Shown here: in pieces, positions 46,801-54,408 of the stretch
Numbering within the stretch: position 1 is the first letter of the stretch
Layout of the letters: every line of letters starts with the position of its first letter
Assembly (NCBI GenBank): GCA_018239845.1
Contig: JAFEGO010000083.1
Span: 28,828 to 92,827, forward strand
Length of the DNA stretch: 64,000 nt
From: Verrucomicrobiota bacterium
GTDB lineage: Bacteria; Verrucomicrobiota; Verrucomicrobiia; Opitutales; Opitutaceae
Direction of reading: 5' to 3'
Notes under the pieces: model-generated
Seen by the model: the letters and a program-made list of their open reading frames with translations, nothing else
What the model was told of the DNA's origin: nothing
Database searches by the model: none
Translations under genes and position numbers: made by a program

Positions 46801-49107
46801 GGAGTCGACCGGCAGCGGCAGGAGCGGCAGCGGCATCGGGGAGTTGACGATCGTGCCGGCGGTGACCGGGTAGTCGAAGGTGTACGTGGAGTCCTCGCGC
46901 ACGACCTGGTAAACCGACATGGCGGGGCGGTTGTCGCTGGGGTCCGTGTACTGGATGAGAACGCGCGGCAGCGACGAGAACGTGGTGAAGCTGGAGCCGG
47001 TCGTGACGTTGAGGTCGTCGCGCAGCGCGTAGGCGCGTCCGTTGAGCACGATGGCGTGCTCCTCGTTGGGATTGTAGCCGGGGAGGCTCGCGTCGTTCTG
47101 CACGTAGAGGGAGCCCGCGATCTGCGCGGCGGAGAGATCGTAGGTGCCGTTGTTGGAGGCGAGCACGATGCTGGGGCTGTCGGTGCGGTAGCTGAGCGTG
47201 TAGCGGGCGACCTTGGCCGTGGTGTAGAAGTCGGAGAACTGCGTCGAGGGCGCACTCACCTTCCGGAACCACCAGACCTCGAGCGTGGAGCCGTTGCCGG
47301 GCAACGCGTTGACCGGGATGATCGCGCCCTTTTCGCCGGCGGAGACGCCGTTGGCGAAGGGATCGATGTAAGCATTGGGCGAATACGACGTGCCGCCGGC
47401 GATGAAGCCCGCGAGGCTGTAGTCCGCGGACGGCGGGGCGAGACGCTCGCCGACGTAGGCGGCGGCGGTGTAGGCCGGGGTGCCATCGCCCTCGACGTAG
47501 CCGGTGCGGTCGTCGGCCTGCGTCATGAGGCGCACGTACCAGACGCTGCCGTCGTCGCCGGTGAACTTGAGCAGCACGCGGCTGAGCTGGTCGCTGGAGC
47601 CGGTGAAATTGACGAGGAGGCGCTGGGTCGTGGGGTCGAGGACGACCTCATCCTGCTCCGCGTCGTCCTGGTAGATGACCGTGGGGATCTTGCCGCCCTC
47701 GAACTTCAGGCCCGTGCCGGAGGAGGCCGAGCTGCCGGAGTGGCCGACGATGTACTGGGCGAAGGCCGTGGCAGAGGTGGGCCAGACCTGCAGGTACTTG
47801 TGGAGGGACTTGGGCCAGTCGAGCTTGAGGCCGGGGGCGTTGCCCGAGGCGGGGGCGATGGCGGCGTCGAGCTCCTCGAGCCAGTAGAACACCACCTGGT
47901 CCTCGATGTAGTTTTCGTGCTCGGCGTAGTAGGCGACGGAGCCGTCGGGGCGGACGGTGGTGCCGTAATAGTTGATCCCGGCGGTGCTGGTGGAGTTGAC
48001 CGGCTGGGGAATGAGCAGGCGGTTTTCGGGGCTCGGACGGATTTCTTCGCCGAGGTTGACCGTGAGGGTCGAGGCCGGGGCGGACTGGGCGACGGAAATG
48101 ATGTCGGCGCCGAGAAACTCGTGCGAGCCGTCGTCCTGCACCGCGCCGAGGTACTCGACCAAAATGCGGCCGGTGACGTTGTAGGCGTGGAGCGAGCCGC
48201 TGCCGTTGGTGGTGTCGAACCAGAGGGTGCGCAGCTCGGCGGCGGGCGCGGCGTTGGGATCGGCCGGGGGCGTGCTGCCGACCGGGACGAACTCCGTGCC
48301 CACCGTGGCCGGGAAGACATTGGAGTAAACGGGATTCACCGTGACGATGCGGCCGCTGGGGATGGCGACGCGCGGACCGTTGAAGGTCTTCTCCGTCCAG
48401 TACAGCGTGCGCACCGGGTTGGTGGTGGCGGAGGAGACGGAGAACGTCTCATGCACGAGGACGTAGTTGTTGGAGGCGTCGGGCAGATTGGAGCGCCACC
48501 AGATGTCCACCTGGCCGGCTTCGCTGGCGAAGACCTGCTTGGCGTGCGGGCTGTAGTAAAAATGCGTGTACGTGCCGGTCGTGAGCGTGGGGACGATGAC
48601 GCCGCCGGTGTTGGTGATGGTCGCGCCGGTGGAGTCCTTGAGGGGCTGGCCGGAGGGATTGATGACGATCTCGGACGGCATCACGGGCTGGGCGCGCCAG
48701 AAGCCGGCGGGCGCGGTGACGGTGACGCCGGAGCTGTTGACGTACGTGGCCGGGGTGACGATGCGGTCGCCGAGCGAGTAGCGCGGCACGCCGGAGGCGA
48801 AGGCCGTGCCGAGGCTGGCGCGCTGGAGCAGCATCGCCGAGGTCGAGGGATAACGCGCGGTCAGCGTCGCGGAATTCGAGATCGGGCCCGCGGTGGCGGA
48901 CGTCTCAACGACGTTGGCGTACTGCGGGGTGATGGTCGGGCTGCCGGAGGGCGTGCCGCCGGGGCCGGCCGGGATGTGGTCGGAGCGGTACGTGAGCTTG
49001 TTGGCCACGCCGCTCTTGAGCTGGATCTGCGCGTGCAGCGCGGTGACCGAGAGGGACGCAAACGCGCCGAGGAGCAGCAAGGCGCGAAGTGAGCGGGCGG
49101 GACGCAT
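40891..49107 (-). CDS. Giant secreted protein, 2738 residues, with CBM-like domain and helical region
   Basis: ATG at 49107 starts a signal peptide (MRPARSLRALLLLGAFASLS ... ALHA). Residues about 30-830 are beta-rich and unassigned. Residues about 836-972 (MVRMKASANGGVQLFWGNQA, INALRLDPVSVTGVTFSIDW) look like a carbohydrate-binding beta-sandwich common in secreted Verrucomicrobiota proteins. A segment around 1300-1500 resembles the IPxQIVFSAELGTHDGFILY type of lectin-like domain. Residues about 1950-2420 are strongly helical (ADLQAEADDLSSQADDFITQ, VVEFERLMEQVLATKFTIAS). The last 250 residues are beta-rich and end in TVTDIRLFFRTYSNSGN. Parts of the plan recall Tc-toxin A subunits, but no family can be assigned by eye. 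It heads coupled genes downstream. Confidence 0.85.
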   Translation of the reverse strand: MRPARSLRALLLLGAFASLSVTALHAQIQLKSGVANKLTYRSDHIPAGPGGTPSGSPTITPQYANVVETSATAGPISNSATLTARYPSTSAMLLQRASLGTAFASGVPRYSLGDRIVTPATYVNSSGVTVTAPAGFWRAQPVMPSEIVINPSGQPLKDSTGATITNTGGVIVPTLTTGTYTHFYYSPHAKQVFASEAGQVDIWWRSNLPDASNNYVLVHETFSVSSATTNPVRTLYWTEKTFNGPRVAIPSGRIVTVNPVYSNVFPATVGTEFVPVGSTPPADPNAAPAAELRTLWFDTTNGSGSLHAYNVTGRILVEYLGAVQDDGSHEFLGADIISVAQSAPASTLTVNLGEEIRPSPENRLLIPQPVNSTSTAGINYYGTTVRPDGSVAYYAEHENYIEDQVVFYWLEELDAAIAPASGNAPGLKLDWPKSLHKYLQVWPTSATAFAQYIVGHSGSSASSGTGLKFEGGKIPTVIYQDDAEQDEVVLDPTTQRLLVNFTGSSDQLSRVLLKFTGDDGSVWYVRLMTQADDRTGYVEGDGTPAYTAAAYVGERLAPPSADYSLAGFIAGGTSYSPNAYIDPFANGVSAGEKGAIIPVNALPGNGSTLEVWWFRKVSAPSTQFSDFYTTAKVARYTLSYRTDSPSIVLASNNGTYDLSAAQIAGSLYVQNDASLPGYNPNEEHAIVLNGRAYALRDDLNVTTGSSFTTFSSLPRVLIQYTDPSDNRPAMSVYQVVREDSTYTFDYPVTAGTIVNSPMPLPLLPLPVDSTTGLSRNLEVTPDPDKYPAEALSTTAPSTYGKFTFKDRKGYDWVYRGPHGDPAEASLPPFSGPLPNYEFNSGFGPWVNTNVITSPTVANGSYNGTATGNGDAYVYTNNTLTAFAGSSVATIMVRMKASANGGVQLFWGNQAGGFGGTRVMNASYTGNGDWQVVSFPVSTSADWAGQTINALRLDPVSVTGVTFSIDWIRNYQATSGLGMQWYYTMRSGFWFPGRSSQPAEGTVLPYLRVKNTDGSFVGDAVTGTPLTVAYRPTWPEAPTMSVGETLTLPNHGLPAVRGNTSAVVFYQQSIAQSGASAPNVTLHDPTRAKTVLLDNAAVGLTKIPASAAVTQQSGKTYFQLLPPHLQQRFYYDGTLGAVGGLVLIGQFNDEITGEDYLFLNTLSPDDMASLKGIVATTDSDYQKWSIAIDNLTTKVETFMEDPAKRGTYIPDSSKTVTVGPSDLAAITSSDTAVDSYALTATGAGSGYVTLVFGNGYAFTPVGDPVSVSIIKVVPQIYTGDLKTLPASNPLDEQTALRHSGDFAAHPENYEFEWRYAQPQDGVVPATYTYAMGTLVGTSPANNWLIAANPAAPLPATYATTQYPFPRTFAINNSSYSASAGYPGTVVKSVTPVTFSGTIPAQIVFSAELGTHDGFILYVNGTAAVASRVPAGVTLPNNLALTDPRTGLSSTGLTNQYYVPSTYFVTGDNRIEVALYTTANANATSSLDFRVDASVETDHVVANGSPWILPNGTLSNTVIVGGSASSPLGNPLLVFSDNYFTMRYRPKTGVTNVAGTTWSRWMEPKLVESWIKRALAGINPFTQRTDDLYNNPVSTDVSILTQAGKRWEGDVALNLNNINDFGLIEIYETLLNRAKKLSIDAGYDDPGTDDTLLLTAGYLNDLYMTLGNEASDDADNPTISIDGDLDSGQVSTSRFSFEGQVPTLIDEELALLRGRDDFLSPGTKAAPAYNRLYWNYTNGINSGESIYAINYDIKEKAGSPTANGTLDAADAQYMFPQGHGDAYGHYLTALTGYYKLLTSPHFTWTPRTESVDVLGQTVQVDYQDERKFAAAAASVARMAARIIDVTARKSYRDDPSVGWTHQRDLNPDGSEGRLNSTTNTRRTWGTDEWAARGGQGAYFNWVSANAMLLDKDTNPQHSGIQVIDRTTVPEIDEIVTHATAIQTALDDQCAHINPLGLAKGAIAFDISPTDLKAGQSHFDQIYARALQASLNAKAAFDRACVMNRTLRNQNNSLDDYNNAVDDQENAYEYQLITLFGTAYAGDIGPGKLYAQGYTGPDLYHYWYIVNPSALVDTGSTITFTYNEPVNLDPFVEWSVDNVYNKLRDPLQYTARTVTISPDRITQFSTSAMGSRSQTGSIQSALLDVYQAQVNVRAAANQLDTLMRQFDRDYQLFTEFRTAYADANDGAAEKLNEAAVKIQAAGVVSSTSAITSLSADLVYNLSEALKGGYPDDVGLATDPSGPLRFATMYGGSLGAYALQLSALALDNKAADLQAEADDLSSQADDFITQYNWDAEDKQHVVEFERLMEQVLATKFTIASRMAELQHATEHVSQLVAQGNRILSERETFRQRAAAVIQGYRTRDLTYRAFRNEELSQYQSLYDLAAQYTYLAVQSYDYETGLLGTDAGQKIIDGVISTRSLGDFKDGKPVATTGTTGDGGLASLLSRLQSDWSVAKSRLGINNPDASGTLFSLRQELFRIRTDAASTDDDKAWQQVIEQHIMSNVLNDPDVATYCRNIRKADGTSVPGIVIPFSTTITQGLNFFGRPLAAGDHAYTASNFATKIYSTGVVLDGYIGMDPYAIGVPNAGKPASSNANALSATPYVYLIPAGEDAMYMPPLGDTAVVRTWAVKDQAMPLPFNLGQDVFSANVFFTPQGTVNEQFWITRKHQAFRPVSDPAFFYSTMPAEFTNSRLVGRSVWNTQWKLVIPANTLLNAEQDGLDKFVRTVTDIRLFFRTYSNSGN

Positions 49108-49112
49108 GAAAC

Positions 49113-49167
49113 CGGGGCGGTGACGAAGTTCGGAGATCGTAGATCGGAGTTCGGGGAAGTGCCCCGG
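49113..49167. repeat. Repeat-type hairpin between tail-collar and giant genes
   Basis: Outer arms CCGGGGC (49113) and GCCCCGG (49161) enclose AGTTCGGAGATCGTAGATCG and GAGTTCGG, which contains short direct repeats (GTTCGGAG, GATCG). It fills the 61-bp gap and could reduce read-through to the giant gene. Confidence 0.5.
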
Positions 49168-49168
49168 C

Positions 49169-50494
49169 TCAGAGCTTGATGATGTAGTTCACGTAGGCGT
49201 TTTTCGGGCGGGTTTCATTGCCGCCGGTGGCGCCGGTCTGGGAAGCGGACTGGATATCCTCGTCGCTGTTGGAGGTGTCCGTGACCGTCTGCATGTTGTT
49301 GCGGCCGCCCGTGTCGCGGGGCAGGTCGTGGACGTGGGACTTGAACTGGTCGTCCTGCACGCTGCCGACCGCGTCACCGGCGGCGCCGCCGGAGTTCATC
49401 GCGGTGCGGGAGCCGCGGTCAGGGTCGTTGCCGACGCCGAAGTCGCGGCCGCGGAGGAAACGGCCGCGGAAATCGGGCACGCGGAACGAGGAGCCATCGG
49501 GGGCGCCGAAACGCGTGCCGACAACATTGTAGAGCGAGGCGTAGGTGGTGCGGTTGAGCGAGGTGCCGTCGCACATCTGCCAGCCGGTGGGCGCCGTGTC
49601 GCCGGCGTAGGCCATGATCGTGCCGGTGGGGCAGAGGGCCTGCTGGATGGCGGCGGCGAGCTTGTTGTAGTCGATGGCGCTGTTGGCGACCTTGCCGTTG
49701 GTGACCGAGCTGTCGGCCAGGTCGGCGGTGGCGATCGTGCCGTCGGCAATGTCGGCGCTCGTGATGGTGTTGTCCGCGATGGTGCCGGAGCCGACGGAGT
49801 TGCCGGCCAGCTTCGTGGCGGTCACAGCGCCGTCGGCGATCTTGCTGTTGGTGACGGAGCCATCGGCGAGCTGGGTGGCGGTGACGGCGGAGTTGGCGAG
49901 CTTGGCCGTGGTGACATTGCCGTCGGCGATGAGGGCGGTGGTGATGTTGCTGTTGGCGATCTTGGCGGTGGTGACCTGCGCGGCGCCGATCTTGTTGGTC
50001 GAGACGGCGGTGTCGGCGAGCATGCTGGTCGTCAGCGCGGAGTCGGCGACGGTCTCGGCGACCTTGGCGCGGAAGGCGAAGGCGGCGGAGACGAGCTGCT
50101 GGCGCGGCGAGATCTCGGGATCGGCGGCGGAGGTGCCGTCATCGACGGTGACGCCGAGATAGACGGTGGTGGTGAAGATCGACGAGAGCGTGATGATGGG
50201 GCTGGCCGGGGCGCTGGGCCCGGGCGTGGCGGAGATGCCAGTGCCGTTGCCGAGCAGCACGCTGAAGTCGCCGCCGGAGATCGTGACGGTCTGCGTCTCG
50301 CCGTAGAGGACGGTGCCGCCGGTGGCGGCGCTGTAGAACTTGAAGGTGATGAGGCGGTTGACCGGCGAGCTGTTGCCGATCGCGGTGCCGGAGGCATCCG
50401 ACACGTGGCCCTGATAGCTCATCAGGGAGGGGACCTGCGCGAAGGCGGTGACGGATCCGGCGAGAAGCAGGAGGGCGGCGAGGAACGATTTCAT
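49169..50494 (-). CDS. Secreted phage tail-collar domain protein with repeat shaft
   Basis: The 441-residue protein has a signal peptide (MKSFLAALLLLAGSVTAFA), an N-terminal beta domain (SYQGHVSDASGTAIGNSSPV, TFKFYSAATGGTVLYGE), then a shaft of about 130 residues with a five-residue rhythm (ITTALIADGNVTTAKLANSA, VTATQLADGSVTNSKIADGA). The C-terminus is a tail-collar domain (PF07484): GTIMAYAGDTAPTGWQMCDG, then FRVPDFRGRFLRGRD and SHVHDLP. The shaft-plus-collar design is that of phage tail fibres, but the signal peptide and the lack of other phage genes argue for a secreted surface fibre. It lies directly upstream of the giant gene. Confidence 0.87.
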   Translation of the reverse strand: MKSFLAALLLLAGSVTAFAQVPSLMSYQGHVSDASGTAIGNSSPVNRLITFKFYSAATGGTVLYGETQTVTISGGDFSVLLGNGTGISATPGPSAPASPIITLSSIFTTTVYLGVTVDDGTSAADPEISPRQQLVSAAFAFRAKVAETVADSALTTSMLADTAVSTNKIGAAQVTTAKIANSNITTALIADGNVTTAKLANSAVTATQLADGSVTNSKIADGAVTATKLAGNSVGSGTIADNTITSADIADGTIATADLADSSVTNGKVANSAIDYNKLAAAIQQALCPTGTIMAYAGDTAPTGWQMCDGTSLNRTTYASLYNVVGTRFGAPDGSSFRVPDFRGRFLRGRDFGVGNDPDRGSRTAMNSGGAAGDAVGSVQDDQFKSHVHDLPRDTGGRNNMQTVTDTSNSDEDIQSASQTGATGGNETRPKNAYVNYIIKL

Positions 50495-50522
50495 GAGTGA
50501 GAAAAGTTGAGGCGGGGGAAAA

Positions 50523-52211
50523 TTACTGGGTGGTGGTGTCGAGGTCTCCGACCTCGGAGACGCGGCGCATGCTGAACGTGCCGCCGACGGTGAGGGGCAG
50601 CCGGCTCAGGCCGGTGATCGTCTCGGCGTAGGTGCCGCCGTAGACGGTGGTCCCCCACCCGCTCACGGTGCTGCCGTCGGGCGGCGCGGCGGTGAACGTG
50701 AACGTGAGCGCGCGGCTGACATTGTAGCTCTCGACGCCGGCGGCGAGGGGCAGGCCGCGGGCGTCCTTGTTGTCGTGATCCGGATGATACGTATGGACGA
50801 AGGGATTCGTGATGTCGTCGAACGGCACGGAAACGGTGCAGGTGACCGCGCCGCCGAGGGCGACGGAGCCGGTGCCGGCGATCACGCGGTCGAGCGGCAT
50901 CTGGCTGGAGACGAGGCGGAGCGCGTCGGCCTTGGTGTCGGCCCAGAGGCCGCCCTCGTGCGTGCAGATGCCGGGGGCGTGGCCGGCGGCGGCGAGGTTG
51001 CCGACGAAGGCCTGCGAGAGGAGGCGGGCGGTGCCGTTGTTGTCCACGTGCAGGAGGAGGCGGAGGGGGAAGGCGCGCGAGGTGGTCGAGCCGGGGCTGC
51101 CGGCGACGGTGCTGACGACGGAGTTCACGCTGATCTCGCCCACCCAGAGGCCGGCGGCGGTGGCGGGCTGCGCGGTGACGGGGAGGAAGACATCGGTGAG
51201 GTTGGCCGAGTCCTTGATGCGCAGGAGCGAGGCGTAGAGGGCGCTGGAGGAAGTGCCGAGCTGGCTGCGGTTGATGCCGAAACTGAGGTCGAGGCGGCCA
51301 TTGGCCGGGACGGAGACGGTGAAGCTGCCGGTGATCGGCGTCTCGGTGTAGGCGCCGCTCGTCGTATCCAGTACGCGGCGGGTGATCGGCACCGCGCCGC
51401 TGATGGCGGTCTGGCCGGCCGGGGCGGGCTCGGAGGCCTGCGTGGAAAGGGTGAGCGTGACGGCGACGTTGGAGCGGTTCATCACGCCGACGGTGAGCGC
51501 CATGGTGGTGCGGCCGAAGGCGAGGCCCGCGGTGCCGGGCAGCTCGTACTCGACGAGGCCGGTGAAGTCGCCGACGGTGGCGGCCTGGAACCAGTAGGCG
51601 GTGTTGCGATCGACCTTCTCGGTGCCGAAGGCGGAGACTTGGATGGGGTTGGCCGGCCCGAGGTCGCCGCCGACGTACTTATACACCTTCGCAGGCGTCG
51701 TGATCGCGACGGGGAAACTCGCGAAGTAGTTGGAGAACGTGGTGGTGGTGCTGGCCGGGTCCGCGGGGAAGCCCAGGAAATTGGCGCCCGTGATGAGCCA
51801 GGTGGCATCGGGCGGCACGGGCTTCTGCGTGATCGAGACGGAGATGGTGGTGCCGGCGGCGCCCGTGCACCGGATGAGGTAGGCGGACTGGCCGATCATC
51901 TTGGTGAGCTGCTGCTCGGCGGGGTCGTTGCGGTTCCAGATCGTCCACTCGGCGCTGGTGGCGTCGGGCACGGCGGGCGAGGTGGAGAACTGGACCTGGT
52001 TGGGATTGGGATTCCAGCGCCACACCTCGACGACGGCGGGGTACGCGGCGAAGAGCTGGTCGAGCGTGGTGTACGAGGCGTCGCCCTGGAGGTAGATGCC
52101 ATTCCAACCCGCCTTGAGCGTGTAGGTTTCGGTTTTCCACTGCGCGCGCAGGGCGGGCGCACCGAGGGCGGCGAAGGCCGCGAGGAGGACAAGGAGACCG
52201 AGACGTTTCAT
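50523..52211 (-). CDS. Secreted hypothetical protein, 562 residues
   Basis: Signal peptide MKRLGLLVLLAAFAALGAPA, then a mature part starting WKTETYTLKAGWNGIYLQGD, a motif also seen at the start of other secreted Verrucomicrobiota proteins. The body is beta-rich (VEVWRWNPNPNQVQFSTSPA, TWLITGANFLGFPADPASTT). A segment at about 450-490 contains a His/Asp cluster (FVHTYHPDHDNKDARGLPLA) that could bind metal. No family name can be given. It is followed by the tail-collar gene (28-bp gap) and overlaps the upstream gene by four bases (ATGA). Confidence 0.75.
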   Translation of the reverse strand: MKRLGLLVLLAAFAALGAPALRAQWKTETYTLKAGWNGIYLQGDASYTTLDQLFAAYPAVVEVWRWNPNPNQVQFSTSPAVPDATSAEWTIWNRNDPAEQQLTKMIGQSAYLIRCTGAAGTTISVSITQKPVPPDATWLITGANFLGFPADPASTTTTFSNYFASFPVAITTPAKVYKYVGGDLGPANPIQVSAFGTEKVDRNTAYWFQAATVGDFTGLVEYELPGTAGLAFGRTTMALTVGVMNRSNVAVTLTLSTQASEPAPAGQTAISGAVPITRRVLDTTSGAYTETPITGSFTVSVPANGRLDLSFGINRSQLGTSSSALYASLLRIKDSANLTDVFLPVTAQPATAAGLWVGEISVNSVVSTVAGSPGSTTSRAFPLRLLLHVDNNGTARLLSQAFVGNLAAAGHAPGICTHEGGLWADTKADALRLVSSQMPLDRVIAGTGSVALGGAVTCTVSVPFDDITNPFVHTYHPDHDNKDARGLPLAAGVESYNVSRALTFTFTAAPPDGSTVSGWGTTVYGGTYAETITGLSRLPLTVGGTFSMRRVSEVGDLDTTTQ

Positions 52212-53119
52212 CGGACGTTCAGGCGGTAGAAGTACGCGCGTTTGGAGGAGGAGGCGGGGTCCGCGTAGAGGTCGGTGACCCCGGTGGTCGTGGCGGAGAG
52301 GATTTTCTGCGCGACGGGCGCGGGCGGGGGCGTCTCATTGTCCCCGACGGTGACCGGATCGGGGCTGCTCAGATAGAAGGGTACGAGCGTCCACGTCTTC
52401 AGGTCGGTGGAGGCCTCGAGGGTGTAGGTCTTGCCGTAGATGGCGAAGAACTGGAGGTGGGTACTGAAGTCCGTCTTGCCCGCGATGCGGAGGTCGAGGT
52501 GGTCGGAGGGATCGGTGGCGTAGGTGCCGGCGACGTACTCCTCGTAGTTGGAGCGGCCGTCGTGGTCGAAGTCGCCATCGCGCGTGATGAGCGAAAGGTC
52601 CCAGCCGTTGGGGCCGGGCTGGACGCCGGCGGCGAAAAGCTGGGCCTCCTCCCACGCGTCGGGCAGGCCGTCGCCGTCGGAATCGACGCCGAGCGTGAGG
52701 TCGAGCCGCACGCGTTCGCCGGGGCGGCCCACGGAGCGGGCCACGGACATCTCGATCGGATAATACGGGATGTTGTGGATGAGGACCGCGACGGTGAAGG
52801 GCGTGCCGGTGGCGTTGGCGAGATCGCTGTAGCTCGCCGTGCCGGCGCGCTGCATGTCCATGCGGATGCGGATCTGGTAGTTCTGGTCGAACTGGGAATC
52901 CTCCGTGATGTTCTGGCGGAGGACCTCGACGCCGTTCTTGTAGAAGACCACGACGTCGCCATCGAGCTGGAGGGCCTGGCCCTGCTCATCGCGCACGGTG
53001 CCGTAGAGCGTGAAGAACGGCGCGGGCGGGAAGGCCCGGGCCGGCGCCAGCAGGGCGAACGCCAGCGCCGCGAGACCGAGGCGGACGGCAGGAAGAGGGA
53101 TACGACGGGGGAAACGCAC
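52208..53119 (-). CDS. Secreted protein with calcium-binding (EF-hand/thrombospondin-3-type) repeats
   Basis: The 303-residue protein has a signal peptide (MRFPRRIPLPAVRLGLAALA). Its middle has two calcium-type loops: GVDSDGDGLPDAWEEAQLFA and DGDFDHDGRSNYEEYVAGT, the paired DxDxDGxxDxWE / DxDxDGxxNxxEY form common in secreted Planctomycetes-Verrucomicrobia proteins, followed by a beta domain (TLEASTDLKTWTLVPFYLSS). The N-terminal part (FFTLYGTVRDEQGQALQLDG) resembles an Ig-like or carboxypeptidase-regulatory fold. The stop overlaps the start of the next gene (ATGA), so translation is coupled. Confidence 0.8.
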   Translation of the reverse strand: MRFPRRIPLPAVRLGLAALAFALLAPARAFPPAPFFTLYGTVRDEQGQALQLDGDVVVFYKNGVEVLRQNITEDSQFDQNYQIRIRMDMQRAGTASYSDLANATGTPFTVAVLIHNIPYYPIEMSVARSVGRPGERVRLDLTLGVDSDGDGLPDAWEEAQLFAAGVQPGPNGWDLSLITRDGDFDHDGRSNYEEYVAGTYATDPSDHLDLRIAGKTDFSTHLQFFAIYGKTYTLEASTDLKTWTLVPFYLSSPDPVTVGDNETPPPAPVAQKILSATTTGVTDLYADPASSSKRAYFYRLNVR

Positions 53120-53150
53120 GCGGAGACGGAGGCTGGCGGAGCAGTTGGAG

Positions 53151-54239
53151 TTAGTACTTCAGGGAATTGAGCCACTCGGAGGTGCCGGCGTCGGACGTGG
53201 CGGCCTTGCGCACCACGAAGCCGGTGGCGGCGCCGAGCACATCGTCGTTGGCCGCGGGGTTGCCGGAGACGGCCTTGATCCAGTTGTCGCCAACGCGGTA
53301 ATACACGGCGGCGGCGGACTTGTTCTGGCTGCGGGCGGAGTTGTCGAAGACGAGGAGCTGGTCGCGGCGGTCGGCGCCGAGGGTGGAGGCGCTGGCGGCG
53401 AAGCCGGTCTCGAGCCCGGTGTCGGCGAGGCGGAGATCGACGGGGCGGTTGAGCGCGAGGGCGTTGTCCTGCGCGCCGGCCGTGCGGGTGAAGAGCGGGA
53501 TGCGCTGGTCCTCCAGCACGACCGAGCCGGTCACGCCCCAAGTGACATCGTCCGCGATGGCCGCGGGCTGGCGGACCGTGAAATAGCTGTCGGGATGGAG
53601 GATGATGTGGTCGGCGGTGGGATTGCCCGCGACGGCCTGGTGCCAGCCGTCGGCCGTGAAGTAGTACACGCCCACGGCGGGCAGGTTGGTGCCGGCGTAG
53701 CCGTTGTTGGGGATGATGACCTGCGAGCGCCGCTGCGGCCCGAGGGTGCCGGCCGAGGCCGTCAGGGGATTGGCGGCCGTGCCGGCGGCGGCGGGCGGGA
53801 AGAGCGCGGCCAGCGTCCAATATTTACGGATACAAAACGCGTCGCCCGCGGCGATGGTGGAGAAGTCGAAGCCCGCGGCGTCGAGTGTGAGCCGGCCGGC
53901 GGTGTTGCCGGTGATCGTGAAGTACATGCCGCGGCGCGCGCCGGTCTCGAGGCGGATGTAGTACAGGTTCTTGAACTGGTCGGCCACAAGGCCCGGAGTG
54001 CCTGCGACCGTGAGGTCAAACTGACCGTTGGCCGCAGCCGCAATGGCACCAACCTGCCCCGCAAACTCGATCGCCGGCGCGAGCGGCACGGCCACGACCG
54101 TATCGGAATCGCGCAAGAGCGGGATGTTGACGTAGCCGACAGGCCCGCTGGTCACCGCGGCCGGAAGGCTGGCGCCGAGGGCCAGACCGAGGACGACAGT
54201 GCAACACGGACGCAGGACGTTGAGCAGCGGGAAGCGCAT
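53151..54239 (-). CDS. TIGR02597-family secreted protein
   Basis: ATG at 54239 (MRFPLLNVLRPCCTVVLGLA) is chosen over one 15 bp upstream; about 362 residues. After the signal peptide comes TSGPVGYVNIPLLRDSDTVV, then RLTLDAAGFDFSTIAAGDAF, RSQVIIPNNGYAGTNLPAVG with YYFTADGWH, and GFVVRKAATS, a pattern typical of the TIGR02597 family described from Verrucomicrobium spinosum. Function is unknown; members often occur as first genes of secreted-protein runs. It is the first gene of the minus-strand cluster, with the divergent LytS gene on the other side. Confidence 0.82.
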   Translation of the reverse strand: MRFPLLNVLRPCCTVVLGLALGASLPAAVTSGPVGYVNIPLLRDSDTVVAVPLAPAIEFAGQVGAIAAAANGQFDLTVAGTPGLVADQFKNLYYIRLETGARRGMYFTITGNTAGRLTLDAAGFDFSTIAAGDAFCIRKYWTLAALFPPAAAGTAANPLTASAGTLGPQRRSQVIIPNNGYAGTNLPAVGVYYFTADGWHQAVAGNPTADHIILHPDSYFTVRQPAAIADDVTWGVTGSVVLEDQRIPLFTRTAGAQDNALALNRPVDLRLADTGLETGFAASASTLGADRRDQLLVFDNSARSQNKSAAAVYYRVGDNWIKAVSGNPAANDDVLGAATGFVVRKAATSDAGTSEWLNSLKY

Positions 54240-54408
54240 GACTTGCGTTTGCAATAGCAGGAAGCGGAAGCGCTTAAGTGCAGGCCTGGCCGACCGGGCT
54301 CAACTCCTGATGGGTGAATCGGGCGGAATATCGGGTGAAACCGGCCAGCGGTCGGCGAACATAGGTTTTGCAACGTAAGTGCCCTACATCACACAATTAC
54401 GGTCCATC
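54240..54408. promoter_or_regulatory. Divergent control region between the secreted cluster and the LytS/LytTR pair
   Basis: 169 bp separating the two start codons, the only long non-coding stretch of the cluster. It should hold promoters for both directions. It contains short inverted sequences (GAAGCGGAAGCGCTTAAG; CCGGCCAGCGGTCGGCG) but no clear -35/-10 pair or LytTR direct repeat that I can place confidently. Confidence 0.4.

Noticed and set aside
41116..49092. An antisense open frame of about 2650 codons on the plus strand, opposite the giant gene
   Set aside because: It is the mirror of a GC-rich gene with strong codon bias that avoids the reverse complements of stops. Its translation is low-complexity Gly/Val/Glu/Arg without a signal peptide or domains, while the minus frame has signal peptide, domain-like parts and coupled neighbours.
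49169..50494. A prophage remnant
   Set aside because: Only the collar domain is phage-like; no terminase, capsid, portal, lysis or integrase genes are nearby, and the protein has a signal peptide.
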